Origin: Hahella sp050299855
GTDB lineage: Bacteria; Pseudomonadota; Gammaproteobacteria; Pseudomonadales; Oleiphilaceae
DNA: 64,000 nucleotides
Direction of reading: 5' to 3'
Assembly: GCA_050299855.1 (NCBI GenBank)
Contig: JBNKWQ010000020.1
Coordinates: 41,464-105,463, forward strand
The translations under genes and the position numbers were made by a program. The number at the start of each line of letters is the position of its first letter. The first letter of the stretch is position 1. The notes beneath the pieces were generated by a model. It had not been told where the DNA came from. It did not search any database and worked only from the letters and a program-made list of their open reading frames with translations. Shown here piece by piece: positions 8,461-16,898 of this stretch.

Positions 8461-9480
8461 TCACTTGATAAGGTATGCCACTTTGTTACGCATGACCGGC
8501 AATGAATCTTCAGTGAACAGCAACAACAACTCACACTGAATGTTATAGTTCTCGATGGCGTAGCATATTTCAATGGCAAGGGTCTGGCGCCAGCGCCAGT
8601 TATTATTCTCCAACAGGTCGGACACATCCACATGCTGCCCCAACACCACCGGATGGCCCTGACTGAAAGTGATGTCCAGTTGATCTGCAATGCCCTTGGT
8701 ACAGGCACCAATCAGCACCGACGCCACATCCATGATCAGCTCAAGTTCCACCAGTTCATTCATTTTGCCCTGGTAGCGCATCAACTTGGCCATGTCAGAC
8801 ATGCTGGAGTCGTGAAATAGCAACAGTGCCTCGCCGGCAATTCCCGCACCAATGAAGCCCTGGCAGACAGCGGAAATGGTGTCCGTGTCTTCTGTGGATT
8901 GCAGTGCCATTTTGAGTTCAGTGACTTCCAGAAGATTGACCTGGGGTATCGGCAGCAGTACAAACACATCCAGCAGACGGGCCAGCAGATCTGCGGCCTG
9001 ACCCATGGCCACATTGGCGACTTCCTGATAGGCCTCAAGTTCACCGGATTTGCCTTGCTTGTCCAGTACCTGGGTACGTGCCTGGTCGGCAGAGGTGGAA
9101 TGGCTGTCTGACTCAGAATATATTCCGGCACGAGTAAGGACCGAAATCAGCTCCTCAGAGGCAATGGGCTTCTTGATAAAATCAAAGGCACCACATGCCA
9201 TAACCCGCTTTTTGGCATCTGGCTGAATATCCCCGGAAACCACTATGGCGACGGTTGGCAACTCTTCCTTACTGATGACTTCAAGCGTCTGATAGCCGTC
9301 CATCACCGGCATATTCAGGTCCAGGAACAGCACGTCTCCCTTACCTGCACGTATCAGCTCCAGTGCTTCTCCACCGTGCTGGGCAAAGCTGATCTCAACA
9401 TCCCAGCCGGCTGGCAGGGACTTGGCCATTTGCTTGCGTGCAACACCTGAGTCATCACAAATTAACACAGGTATGGTCAT
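8461..9480 (-). CDS. Response regulator: receiver domain fused to a CheC/CheX-like phosphatase domain
   Basis: 339 residues from the ATG at 9478-9480; a 13-residue longer start is possible. Receiver domain 1-120 has acidic pair Asp9/Asp10, phospho-acceptor Asp54 (FLDLNMP), Ser82 and Lys104 (IKKP). After a Ser/Thr-rich linker, a CheC-like domain spans about 148-330. Its first phosphatase motif is intact (E153-V-A-N156 in YQEVANVAMGQAADLLA); the second, pseudo-symmetric one is altered to D251-V-A-S254. CheC proteins dephosphorylate CheY-type receivers, so this protein could limit its own phosphorylation or that of others. A diguanylate cyclase gene follows on the same strand, suggesting an output via cyclic di-GMP. 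No kinase gene is adjacent. Confidence 0.85.
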   Translation of the reverse strand: MTIPVLICDDSGVARKQMAKSLPAGWDVEISFAQHGGEALELIRAGKGDVLFLDLNMPVMDGYQTLEVISKEELPTVAIVVSGDIQPDAKKRVMACGAFDFIKKPIASEELISVLTRAGIYSESDSHSTSADQARTQVLDKQGKSGELEAYQEVANVAMGQAADLLARLLDVFVLLPIPQVNLLEVTELKMALQSTEDTDTISAVCQGFIGAGIAGEALLLFHDSSMSDMAKLMRYQGKMNELVELELIMDVASVLIGACTKGIADQLDITFSQGHPVVLGQHVDVSDLLENNNWRWRQTLAIEICYAIENYNIQCELLLLFTEDSLPVMRNKVAYLIK

Positions 9481-9794
9481 ATCTGGTTCTCGTAGAAATA
9501 GTTTTTCATAGAACCCCATAAACAGGTGAGAATAAAATGTGAGCGCTTTACAGCAGGTTCGCTTTTACCTAAGTAAAGCCCATGGCCGCATTGTTGGCAA
9601 AAAACTGCCCAATCCAACGGCTGCCAGAGTTTCCGTTCAGCCTGCAAATAAACAACTCTTTGCATAGCCCGAATTTCTGTGACCTAACAAAATGCAAACA
9701 ACCGGTAGTCGAGAAGATCCGCCAAAAGCACTATAATCCCGGCTCTTTCGACCATACTCGCGACCTCATATTGCAAGCAATCCAGTGGTACTCT
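9481..9794. other. Divergent intergenic region between receiver-CheC and tcdA
   Basis: 314 bp between two divergently transcribed genes, so it must hold both promoters. I see no strong inverted repeat, terminator or convincing sigma-70 box pair in it. A frame open from 9582 reads into tcdA but has no family-like sequence before the tcdA ATG. Confidence 0.5.
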
Positions 9795-10604
9795 ATGTCT
9801 GATTCAGCTTCCTCATCCTACCTCAGTCGCTTCGGGGGTGTCGCACGTCTCTACGGCACCAGAGCGCTGGAGCTTTTCCGCCACAGCCATGTGGCGGTGA
9901 TCGGTATTGGTGGCGTGGGCTCCTGGTCCGCCGAAGCACTGGCAAGGTCCGGTGTGGGTCGCATCACCTTGATTGATCTGGACGATGTATGTGTTTCCAA
10001 TACCAACCGCCAGATACATGCACTCAATAACACCGTTGGTCAGAGCAAGACAACGGTCATGGCGGAACGGATCAGAGCCATCAACCCAGAGTGCCGGGTA
10101 GAGGAAATCATGAAGTTCGTGACGGAAAAGTCTGTCACGGAACTGATCACCAAAGATTTCGACTTTGTCATTGATGCTATCGACAGCGTGCGCCACAAAA
10201 GTGCACTGATCAGTCATTGCCGACGTCATAAAATCAAGCTGATCTGTGTCGGAGGTGCCGGTGGCCAAACCGATCCCACACTGATCGAATATGCTGACCT
10301 CAGCCGCACTTACCACGATCCATTGCTGGCCAAAGTACGCAAGAAGCTGCGCCAGGACTACCATTTCCCTGCCAACCCACAGCGACGGTTTGGCATTGAG
10401 GCCGTGTTTTCTACAGAGCAGCAGGTATATCCAACCCCTGAAGGCGGCGTCTGCCAGGCCAAACCCGGCCCCACGGAAAGCGCCCGTCTGGACTGTGCCT
10501 CAGGCTTCGGTGCGGCGACCGCAGTCACCGCTTCTTTCGGACTGATCGCCGCTTCTCGGGTATTGAAAAAACTCGCCGCCAAAGCGGACGCGAGCAATGG
10601 CTAA
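9795..10604 (+). CDS. tcdA: tRNA threonylcarbamoyladenosine dehydratase
   Basis: 269 residues, the same length as Escherichia coli TcdA (CsdL/YgdL). The start MSDSASSSYLSRFGGVARLYG matches the family start; upstream frame is not homologous. E1-like ATP-binding features are GIGGVGSW (37-44), the acidic IDLDD (60-64) and NRQIHA (71-76); the C-terminal part has RFGIEAVFSTEQ and a final segment rich in small residues (GFGAATAVTASFGLIAA). The enzyme cyclises threonylcarbamoyl-adenosine at position 37 of ANN-decoding tRNAs, with ATP. It ends exactly where the convergent M42 peptidase gene ends; there is no intervening terminator. Confidence 0.93.
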   Translation: MSDSASSSYLSRFGGVARLYGTRALELFRHSHVAVIGIGGVGSWSAEALARSGVGRITLIDLDDVCVSNTNRQIHALNNTVGQSKTTVMAERIRAINPECRVEEIMKFVTEKSVTELITKDFDFVIDAIDSVRHKSALISHCRRHKIKLICVGGAGGQTDPTLIEYADLSRTYHDPLLAKVRKKLRQDYHFPANPQRRFGIEAVFSTEQQVYPTPEGGVCQAKPGPTESARLDCASGFGAATAVTASFGLIAASRVLKKLAAKADASNG

Positions 10605-11825
10605 TCAGTCCCGATCCTCATCTTTGAACACATCCCGCACATGAGGCACTGAAGTACCTCCCATCTGCAGCTCCTCCTGCCAGGTAATCTGTTCCTGAAA
10701 GTCTTCTTTGGGAATGTTGGACAGTGCATCATGTGGCCGTACCGGATCGGTCTGGACATAGCGCACCACCAGATCGGATATGGCGGTCAGCGCATCAATA
10801 TGAGTGCGCTCATAGCCATGAGTAGCATCGGTACCGAAGGTGATCAGTGCATGGCGGATATCATGGCCGGCCTGCACGGCGGAAACCGCATCACTATAGT
10901 AATAACGAAAGACATCACGCTGATGGATGATGTTGTTGTGCTGGCAGGTACGGATCAGATGCTGGGTCAGGTGGTAGTCAAAAGGCCCGGAGGAATCTTT
11001 CATGGCAATGGTGACACCGTTTTCCCGAGCGTTTTGTCCTTCTGCCACCGGTCCGATATCAATGCCGACAAATTCAGTCACATCAGGCCCGATGGCATGT
11101 CCGACTCCGGAGCCTATTTCTTCTGTGAGGGTAAAAATAGGGAAGCAATCAATGCTCACCGGCAGGTTGTAATCCTTGATCGCCTTCAAGGCAGTCAACA
11201 GCGCCGCAGTACCGGCTTTGTTGTCCAGGTGGCGGGACACTATATAGCCGTTAGGCATGAACTCTGGATTGGGGTCGAAGGCAACAAAGTCGCCCACTTT
11301 TATCCCCAGCCTGAGAGTGTCCGCCTTATTGTGAGTCAGCTCATCCACCCGTATTTCCACGTGGTCCCAGGTGACAGGCAATCGATCCACTTCCTCGTTA
11401 TAACGATGGCCAGCGGCATATAGGGGCAATACGGAGCCTCGAAAGCAGGCATCATCGGAAAATATGGTCACCCTGGCTCCTTCGGCGAACCGGCTGGACC
11501 AATGACCAACGGGTGTCAGGCAGAGTCTGCCTGTATCCTTGATTTCCCGCACCATAGCACCGATGGTGTCCAGGTGTGTGACCACAGCTCTTTGCGGCGC
11601 ACTGATCTTGCCCCTCAATAGCCCGCGAATCGTGCCCCGACGTGTGAGCTCATAATCAATACCCAGCTCCACCAGGCGTTCACAGACATAGACCACGGCA
11701 CCATCAGTCAGCCCTGTCGGACAGGGAATCGCCAGCAGTTCCAGCAGCGTTTTCGTCAGATACTCGCTATCCAGCTGATACTTTATGTCCGACTTTATCA
11801 AAGAGACATTCTCGGGTTGAGTCAT
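10605..11825 (-). CDS. M42-family metallopeptidase of the NAGGN osmoprotectant cluster
   Basis: 406 residues. The M42 metal ligands and catalytic acids are visible: HLDTIGAMV, RHLDNKAGTAALL, TLTEEIGSG, IDIGP and a late ATHGYERTH. It is the third gene of a set conserved in pseudomonads and other bacteria beside N-acetylglutaminylglutamine amide synthesis; the family is known as the M42 member of that trio, but its exact step is not settled. It starts with an ideal AGGAGG 5 nt before the ATG at 11823-11825. The 114-bp gap after ngg holds no clear terminator, so it is probably in the same operon. A processing, salvage or turnover role is inferred. Confidence 0.88.
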   Translation of the reverse strand: MTQPENVSLIKSDIKYQLDSEYLTKTLLELLAIPCPTGLTDGAVVYVCERLVELGIDYELTRRGTIRGLLRGKISAPQRAVVTHLDTIGAMVREIKDTGRLCLTPVGHWSSRFAEGARVTIFSDDACFRGSVLPLYAAGHRYNEEVDRLPVTWDHVEIRVDELTHNKADTLRLGIKVGDFVAFDPNPEFMPNGYIVSRHLDNKAGTAALLTALKAIKDYNLPVSIDCFPIFTLTEEIGSGVGHAIGPDVTEFVGIDIGPVAEGQNARENGVTIAMKDSSGPFDYHLTQHLIRTCQHNNIIHQRDVFRYYYSDAVSAVQAGHDIRHALITFGTDATHGYERTHIDALTAISDLVVRYVQTDPVRPHDALSNIPKEDFQEQITWQEELQMGGTSVPHVRDVFKDEDRD

Positions 11826-11939
11826 AGTACCTCCTACTTTGTTTTGTCCGTTTTTTCAGCCTGCGCCCCCAATCAGCCAAATACAATGCCTTAGTAGCAA
11901 TGCCTTTGTATCCAATATCTTTTATACAATACCTGGGCA

Positions 11940-13697
11940 TCAGGCGTCATGAGGTCGGGTCAGTGGAAACAACAGATCAACAAAGGCCTCAGCGGTTGGT
12001 TGTGGAGCATGATTCTCCAATCCGGGGCGCTCGTTAGCTTCAATAATCACATATTCCGGCTGGGCAGGATCCGGTACCATGAAGTCCATTCCAACGACGG
12101 GAATGTCTATTGCCTGCGCAGCCTTTTCGGCGGCCTTGAGAAGTTCGGGATGCAGGGTTTCAGTCACATCCACCAGGGTGCCGCCCGTATGCAGATTCGC
12201 CGTCTTACGCACAACCAGGTGCTCCCCGGAAGGCAAAACGTCTTCCCAGCCATAACCCGCCTCATGCAGGCAGCGCTCGGTTTCCTGATCCATCGGAATC
12301 CGGCTTTCACCACCGGTCGCCGCTGCCCTGCGCCGACTTTGCTTCTCGATTAACGTACGCAGGTTGTCCCGACCGTTTCCGTATACCTCAGCCGGTCGCC
12401 GGATTGCGGCGGCTACCATTTTGTAGCCAATGACCACCACCCTTAAATCCAGACCATTGTGATAAGTTTCCAGCAACACTTTGGGAGATACCTGACGGGC
12501 ATTGGCAATCGCCGCGTGCAGGGCCTCTGGCGTCCGAATATCTACTGAAATTCCCTGCCCCTGTTCGCTATCCAGGGGTTTAACCACCACCGATCCGTGT
12601 TCCTGCAGGAAGGTCTCGGCATCCGCTTCATTCCGATACAACTGATGACAAGGCGTGCGCAAACCTTCCCGGCTGCAGGTGCGGTGAGTCAGTTGTTTGT
12701 TCTGGCACAAGGTCATGGCAAAAGCCGAAGTCATTTCCGATAAAGACTCATGACAACGGATATGGCGGCCGCCAAAGCTCAAGGTAAAGAGATTATTTTC
12801 TTCGTCCTCGACAGTGACTTCAATGCCGCGCCGCATGGCTTCATCCACAATGATCTGGGCGTAGGGGTTAAGTTTATGACCCGTTTCCGGCCCAACAAAA
12901 AGCTTTTCATTAATGGCGTTTTTCTTCTTGAGAGAAAAGGTTTTGACGTTCTGGAATCCCAACTTTTCATAGAGAGCCTTGGCTTCATAGTTATTATGAA
13001 GCACGCTCAGGTCCATGTACTGGCAACCCCGGGCTTGAAAATATTCCGCCAGATAACGAACCAGCGCTTCCCCGACACCAGGTATTTTGCTGTCCGGAGA
13101 CACCGCCAAACACCAGAGGCTGGCGCCTTTGTGGGGGTCATTAAAGGCACGTACATGATTCACGCCCATGACTGTGCCGATGACTTTGCCGGTGGTGAGC
13201 TCTTCCGCCACCAGATACACCACTTCCTTAGAACGTCGGCGGTTGAGCACATGCTCTGCAGGTACAGGCACCATTTTACGTTGATGAAAAATGGCATTTA
13301 TGGCTTCGATATCCTGGCTACTACTGGCTCGTCGGACAGTCACACCCGGGAGTGCCTGGGTGCGCGGCCGATACTGACTCATCCACAGCCGCAGAGTATC
13401 GGATGGGTCGAGAAACAGCGCTTGCGGCGCCATGCTCAATACCACATGAGGATTGGATACATAGATGGCTATGTCCCGATCCCCAGTCGATTCACTGGCC
13501 AGGCTTTTTGCCAGATTGCCGGGATCGGAAAATGTATGGGCAAGCAGTAACCTTCCCCATCCACAGTGGATAATGACATCTTCCGGAGGCTCATCAGCCC
13601 CCTCAGCTCTTTGCTGCTCCGCCTGTAATGCCTGGAAAGACGGCACTTGATTGCGTAGCACCCGCTCGTCATGATGTTGACGCGTATTCACGGCCAT
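11940..13697 (-). CDS. ngg: N-acetylglutaminylglutamine synthetase (GNAT + ATP-grasp fusion)
   Basis: 585 residues from an ATG at 13695-13697, chosen for the AAGAGAGG upstream of it; an in-frame ATG at 13733, directly abutting the asnO stop, gives 597 residues but lacks a ribosome-binding sequence. A GNAT acetyltransferase domain spans about 120-255 (acetyl-CoA loop IPGVGEALVRYL, then NNYEAKALYEKLGF). A cyanophycin-synthetase-like ATP-grasp domain spans about 330-585 (VVKPLDSEQGQGISV, NGRDNLRTLI, FMVPDP, IIEANERPGL). The protein acetylates and joins two glutamines to form N-acetylglutaminylglutamine, which AsnO amidates to NAGGN, a dipeptide osmoprotectant. Gene order asnO-ngg-M42 matches the known cluster. 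Confidence 0.92.
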   Translation of the reverse strand: MAVNTRQHHDERVLRNQVPSFQALQAEQQRAEGADEPPEDVIIHCGWGRLLLAHTFSDPGNLAKSLASESTGDRDIAIYVSNPHVVLSMAPQALFLDPSDTLRLWMSQYRPRTQALPGVTVRRASSSQDIEAINAIFHQRKMVPVPAEHVLNRRRSKEVVYLVAEELTTGKVIGTVMGVNHVRAFNDPHKGASLWCLAVSPDSKIPGVGEALVRYLAEYFQARGCQYMDLSVLHNNYEAKALYEKLGFQNVKTFSLKKKNAINEKLFVGPETGHKLNPYAQIIVDEAMRRGIEVTVEDEENNLFTLSFGGRHIRCHESLSEMTSAFAMTLCQNKQLTHRTCSREGLRTPCHQLYRNEADAETFLQEHGSVVVKPLDSEQGQGISVDIRTPEALHAAIANARQVSPKVLLETYHNGLDLRVVVIGYKMVAAAIRRPAEVYGNGRDNLRTLIEKQSRRRAAATGGESRIPMDQETERCLHEAGYGWEDVLPSGEHLVVRKTANLHTGGTLVDVTETLHPELLKAAEKAAQAIDIPVVGMDFMVPDPAQPEYVIIEANERPGLENHAPQPTAEAFVDLLFPLTRPHDA

Positions 13698-13733
13698 AAT
13701 TTTTTCAGCCTCTCTTTTTAGCTGATCATCCAT

Positions 13734-15506
13734 TTAAAAATCGTGCTGCTGCAGCCATAACTCCAGCAGGCCCAGCTGCCATAGTTTCGACCCTCTCAAA
13801 GGGGTGATATGCATATCTGGTGACAGCAGCAATTGATCAACATACTCCGGGTTGAACAGCCCCCGGTCCCTGGCCACCTGTGTCGTCAGCGCTTCCTTGA
13901 CCCATCCCAACACATTGCCACGCAGGTATTTCAGTGCCGGTACCGGAAAATAACCTTTAGGTCGGTCAATAACCTCTGCAGGAATCACCTTGCGGGCAGC
14001 TTCCTTCAGAATCCATTTGCCCTCATCCCGTACTTTCAGCAGTGCGGGAATCCGGGCGGCAAATTCCACCAGTTCGTGATCCAGAAACGGTACCCGGGCT
14101 TCAAGGCTGGCCGCCATGGTCATGTTGTCCACCCGTTTGACCGGGTCGTCCACCAGCATGACCTGGGTATCCAGGCGTAGTGCCTTATCCACCGGATCCT
14201 TAGCGCCGGGTGTCAGGAAATGCTGCCGGACAAAGTCGCCGGCAGAGTCATGACTGGCCCATGCAGGTTGCACTGTACACAGGTATTCCTCGTGGCTGCG
14301 GTCGAAAAAAGCTTCCCGGTAGCTGGCAAAGGGCTCCTGACTGCCGATCAGCGGTGGGTACCAGTGATAGCCACCAAAGACTTCGTCGGCCCCTTGACCA
14401 CTTTGCACCACACGACAGTATTTACTGACTTCCTGAGACAATAGATAGAAGGCCACACAATCATGGCTAACCATAGGTTCGGACATTGCCTGTATCGCAT
14501 GAGGCAGGGCTTCCAGCATGCGGTCTTCGGCAATACGGATCTGGTGATGACGGGTGCCGAAGTGGCTGGCAATAAGGTCGGAATACTGGAACTCATCCCC
14601 GGCTTCGCCACCCAGGGCTTCAAAACCGATAGAGAAGGTCTGGAACCCTGATGGATTCACCTCCGCCAGCAGTCCCACCAAAAGACTGCTATCCACGCCA
14701 CCCGAGAGTAGTACTCCCACATCGACAGCTGCCACATTACGACGGCGCACTGCAGCAAAGAGTTGCTCCAGCAGCAGATCCTGCCAGTCACCAGGGGTAC
14801 GGGCCTCATCTCCGGGTTGCAGGCCAAAATTCAGCTGCCAGTATGCTTCCTGCCGGGTGCTGCCGTCCTTATGGATCTCCAGAATCTCTCCAGGGGGTAA
14901 CTTGTGAATACCCTCGAAAATGGTTTCTGGCGATGGCACGACCGAATGAAAGTTCAGGTATTTATTCAAGGCGCGTGGATTAATACCAGGCTTATGTCCA
15001 AGCCCCTTCGCCAATGCCGGTAAGAAGGACGCGAATTTCAGGGAATGGGCATCACGATAATAGTAGAAAGGTTTGATCCCCAGACGGTCCCGCATCAACA
15101 GCGTTTTGCCGGAATCCCGTTCCCAGACGGCCATGGCAAACATGCCATTGAAACGCTTCAGGCAATCCCGTCCCCATGCATGAAAAGCCTTGAGGACAAC
15201 TTCGGTGTCACCTTCCGAATAGAACTGATACCCTTTCTTTTTCAGGGTCTCGCGCAGTTCCGGGTGATTATAGATAGCACCGTTAAAGACGACAGACAGG
15301 CCAAGTGCCGGGTCGTATAGAGGCTGCTGGGAAGCTTCCGACAGATCCATGATTTTCAGACGACGATGGCCGAAAGCCACATTATTCTGGACCCAGACAC
15401 CTTCCGCATCAGGCCCCCGCGGGCGCATCAGCTGATTGGCCTTTTGAATAAATTCGAGGTTAGGTGGTTGATTGTCAAAGCGGATTTCTCCGCATATGCC
15501 ACACAT
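13734..15506 (-). CDS. asnO: N-acetylglutaminylglutamine amidotransferase (asparagine synthase family)
   Basis: 590 residues. It begins MCGICGE, giving Cys2 as the class-II glutaminase nucleophile after removal of Met1. The glutaminase domain covers about 1-210 (RGPDAEGVW, VVFNGAIYNH, SEGDTEVVL) and the synthetase domain about 230-560 with the PP-loop LLSGGVDSS. It transfers ammonia from glutamine to the C-terminal carboxyl of N-acetylglutaminylglutamine to give NAGGN, using ATP. Ordinary asparagine synthetase is the main alternative, but the ngg and M42 genes downstream make the NAGGN role much likelier. ATG at 15504-15506 follows GGAG. First gene of the operon; an AT-rich region separates it from a divergent MarR gene. 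Confidence 0.92.
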   Translation of the reverse strand: MCGICGEIRFDNQPPNLEFIQKANQLMRPRGPDAEGVWVQNNVAFGHRRLKIMDLSEASQQPLYDPALGLSVVFNGAIYNHPELRETLKKKGYQFYSEGDTEVVLKAFHAWGRDCLKRFNGMFAMAVWERDSGKTLLMRDRLGIKPFYYYRDAHSLKFASFLPALAKGLGHKPGINPRALNKYLNFHSVVPSPETIFEGIHKLPPGEILEIHKDGSTRQEAYWQLNFGLQPGDEARTPGDWQDLLLEQLFAAVRRRNVAAVDVGVLLSGGVDSSLLVGLLAEVNPSGFQTFSIGFEALGGEAGDEFQYSDLIASHFGTRHHQIRIAEDRMLEALPHAIQAMSEPMVSHDCVAFYLLSQEVSKYCRVVQSGQGADEVFGGYHWYPPLIGSQEPFASYREAFFDRSHEEYLCTVQPAWASHDSAGDFVRQHFLTPGAKDPVDKALRLDTQVMLVDDPVKRVDNMTMAASLEARVPFLDHELVEFAARIPALLKVRDEGKWILKEAARKVIPAEVIDRPKGYFPVPALKYLRGNVLGWVKEALTTQVARDRGLFNPEYVDQLLLSPDMHITPLRGSKLWQLGLLELWLQQHDF

Positions 15507-15848
15507 AAAATCTCCATGTATTTTGATGTACAGCTGGACGATAATACGCCACTTATACTTTTAACTCAAATTAATATATCGAGAAATAATATATAACATA
15601 TTGTTTTATAAAGATTTATTTTGTTTGAAATAAAACATTTATATTTCAAATTATCGATAGCGCAGCAGAGAATCTTGACTGATAATAAGCATGCCCCAGC
15701 AGAGCGATTTTCTTTGACTTCAAAGTTCGCCCAGGCTTACAAAAAGCAGATTTTATTTAGTGGCAGTCAGAGCCAGTATTAAGTGACATTCAGTGATTTT
15801 TGACGGGCAAACCCACGGGCAATCAGGCGTTAACAGGTAGTAACATAA
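15507..15848. promoter_or_regulatory. AT-rich divergent promoter region between asnO and marR
   Basis: 342 bp with a marked AT-rich block at about 15550-15660. It contains an inverted repeat TTTGAAAT (15624-15631) / ATTTCAAA (15643-15650), 11 bp apart. The region must carry promoters for the NAGGN operon and the MarR gene. MarR proteins bind palindromes, so this repeat is a candidate operator; that is inference. Promoter boxes cannot be fixed by eye because many TATA-like strings are present. Confidence 0.5.
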
Positions 15849-16316
15849 ATGACCAAACACGATGAAGTTCTTGTTCTGATTCGGCGCATTATTCGAGCGG
15901 CGGACCTACGCTCCAAACAGTTGGGAAAACTCACCGGACTTACAGCACCTCAACTTCTGGTCCTGCGTACGATTGGTGATTCGACGGACACCACCATGAG
16001 TGCCGTGGCGCAATCCATCAGTCTTAGTCAGGCAACAGTGACCAGTATCGTTGACCGACTGGAAAAGCGTGACTTGGTGAAAAGAATTCGCAGTGAGGAC
16101 GACAAGCGAAAAATGTATCTGGTGATGACAGATGCCGGACGAGAGGTGATGCTGACAGCCCCCACTCCACTGCAGGAAACCTTCGTTGCCCGTTTTGATG
16201 GACTATCGGATTGGGAGCAACACCTGATCATGGCCAGCCTGGCTAAAGTAGCGGATATGATGGATGCTTCCGATATTGATGCATCACCGCTGTTGGATGT
16301 CGGTGCCGTCAGCTAA
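15849..16316 (+). CDS. MarR-family regulator next to the NAGGN cluster
   Basis: 155 residues with a MarR winged helix: LTGLTAPQLLVLRTIG, the recognition helix SLSQATVTSIVDRLEKRDLV and the wing RIRSEDDKRKMYLVMTDAG. It is divergent from asnO across 342 bp. From memory, a MarR gene sits in the same place beside the trio in Pseudomonas aeruginosa (PA3458), so control of osmoprotectant synthesis is a fair inference. The ligand is unknown. It ends in a strong bidirectional terminator shared with the convergent GFA gene. Confidence 0.88.
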   Translation: MTKHDEVLVLIRRIIRAADLRSKQLGKLTGLTAPQLLVLRTIGDSTDTTMSAVAQSISLSQATVTSIVDRLEKRDLVKRIRSEDDKRKMYLVMTDAGREVMLTAPTPLQETFVARFDGLSDWEQHLIMASLAKVADMMDASDIDASPLLDVGAVS

Positions 16317-16375
16317 GAGACAAAAAGCACAAGTTACTTACTGTGTATAGAAAAACAGTTTAAGACTGAATTCAC

Positions 16376-16410
16376 TAAAAAACGGACAGCACTGCTGTCC
16401 GTTTTTTTGG
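16376..16410. terminator. Bidirectional rho-independent terminator between marR and the GFA gene
   Basis: A perfect 10-bp stem (ACGGACAGCA/TGCTGTCCGT) flanked by A6 on one side and T7 on the other. It can terminate both convergent genes. Confidence 0.92.
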
Positions 16411-16424
16411 GCGACCAGCCAGGT

Positions 16425-16805
16425 TCAGATTGAGGCGCCCTCGAAGACATCAAATGGCAGTTTCGATGAATCGATACCATCGATACAGCCGGTATTGACC
16501 CGATAATACCCCGGCTTACGTAAAGTCGTGTGGAAAGGATAGATTCCACAGTGCCTGCAGAAATGGTGGCGGGCGACATGCTCGCCAAACTCATAGGTTG
16601 CCAGGGCATCATCCTCCACATATATCTGTAAATCGTTCGGGGCTATCACATAGCCCGTCATGGTCGCGCCCTTGCGGCGGCATACGGAGCAGTTGCAACG
16701 CAAGCCGCTGGTAATTTCCGGGCCTGAAAAATGGAAGCTGATCCTTCCGCAATGACAGCTGCCATGGTATTCAACATTAGTCGCCGCTGATTCTACGTCC
16801 GCCAT
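16425..16805 (-). CDS. GFA/CENP-V domain protein
   Basis: 126 residues of the family named after glutathione-dependent formaldehyde-activating enzyme. The zinc-binding cysteines are in place: GSCHCGRISFHF, LRCNCSVCRRKG and HHFCRHCGIYPFHTT. Many members have no proven enzyme activity, so I do not claim formaldehyde metabolism. It is a single gene with its own terminator, convergent with marR. ATG at 16803-16805. Confidence 0.85.
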   Translation of the reverse strand: MADVESAATNVEYHGSCHCGRISFHFSGPEITSGLRCNCSVCRRKGATMTGYVIAPNDLQIYVEDDALATYEFGEHVARHHFCRHCGIYPFHTTLRKPGYYRVNTGCIDGIDSSKLPFDVFEGASI

Positions 16806-16898
16806 TTGTACTCTCCTTCACATGTAATAAATCAGTAGGTATGTGCGTTAATACTCAATAGTTTCAGCCCAGCCGGTTACCCTGTCTGATACAACGCA

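Noticed and set aside
8461..9519. Longer start for the receiver-CheC protein at 9519
   Set aside because: The receiver fold begins directly at MTIPVLICDD; the extra 13 residues are not family-like, though they cannot be excluded.
10731..11423. 230-codon open frame on the plus strand
   Set aside because: Antisense to the M42 peptidase, no domain and no ribosome site.
12750..13550. 266-codon open frame on the plus strand
   Set aside because: It is antisense to ngg, which has solid GNAT and ATP-grasp motifs. Long antisense frames are common in this codon usage.
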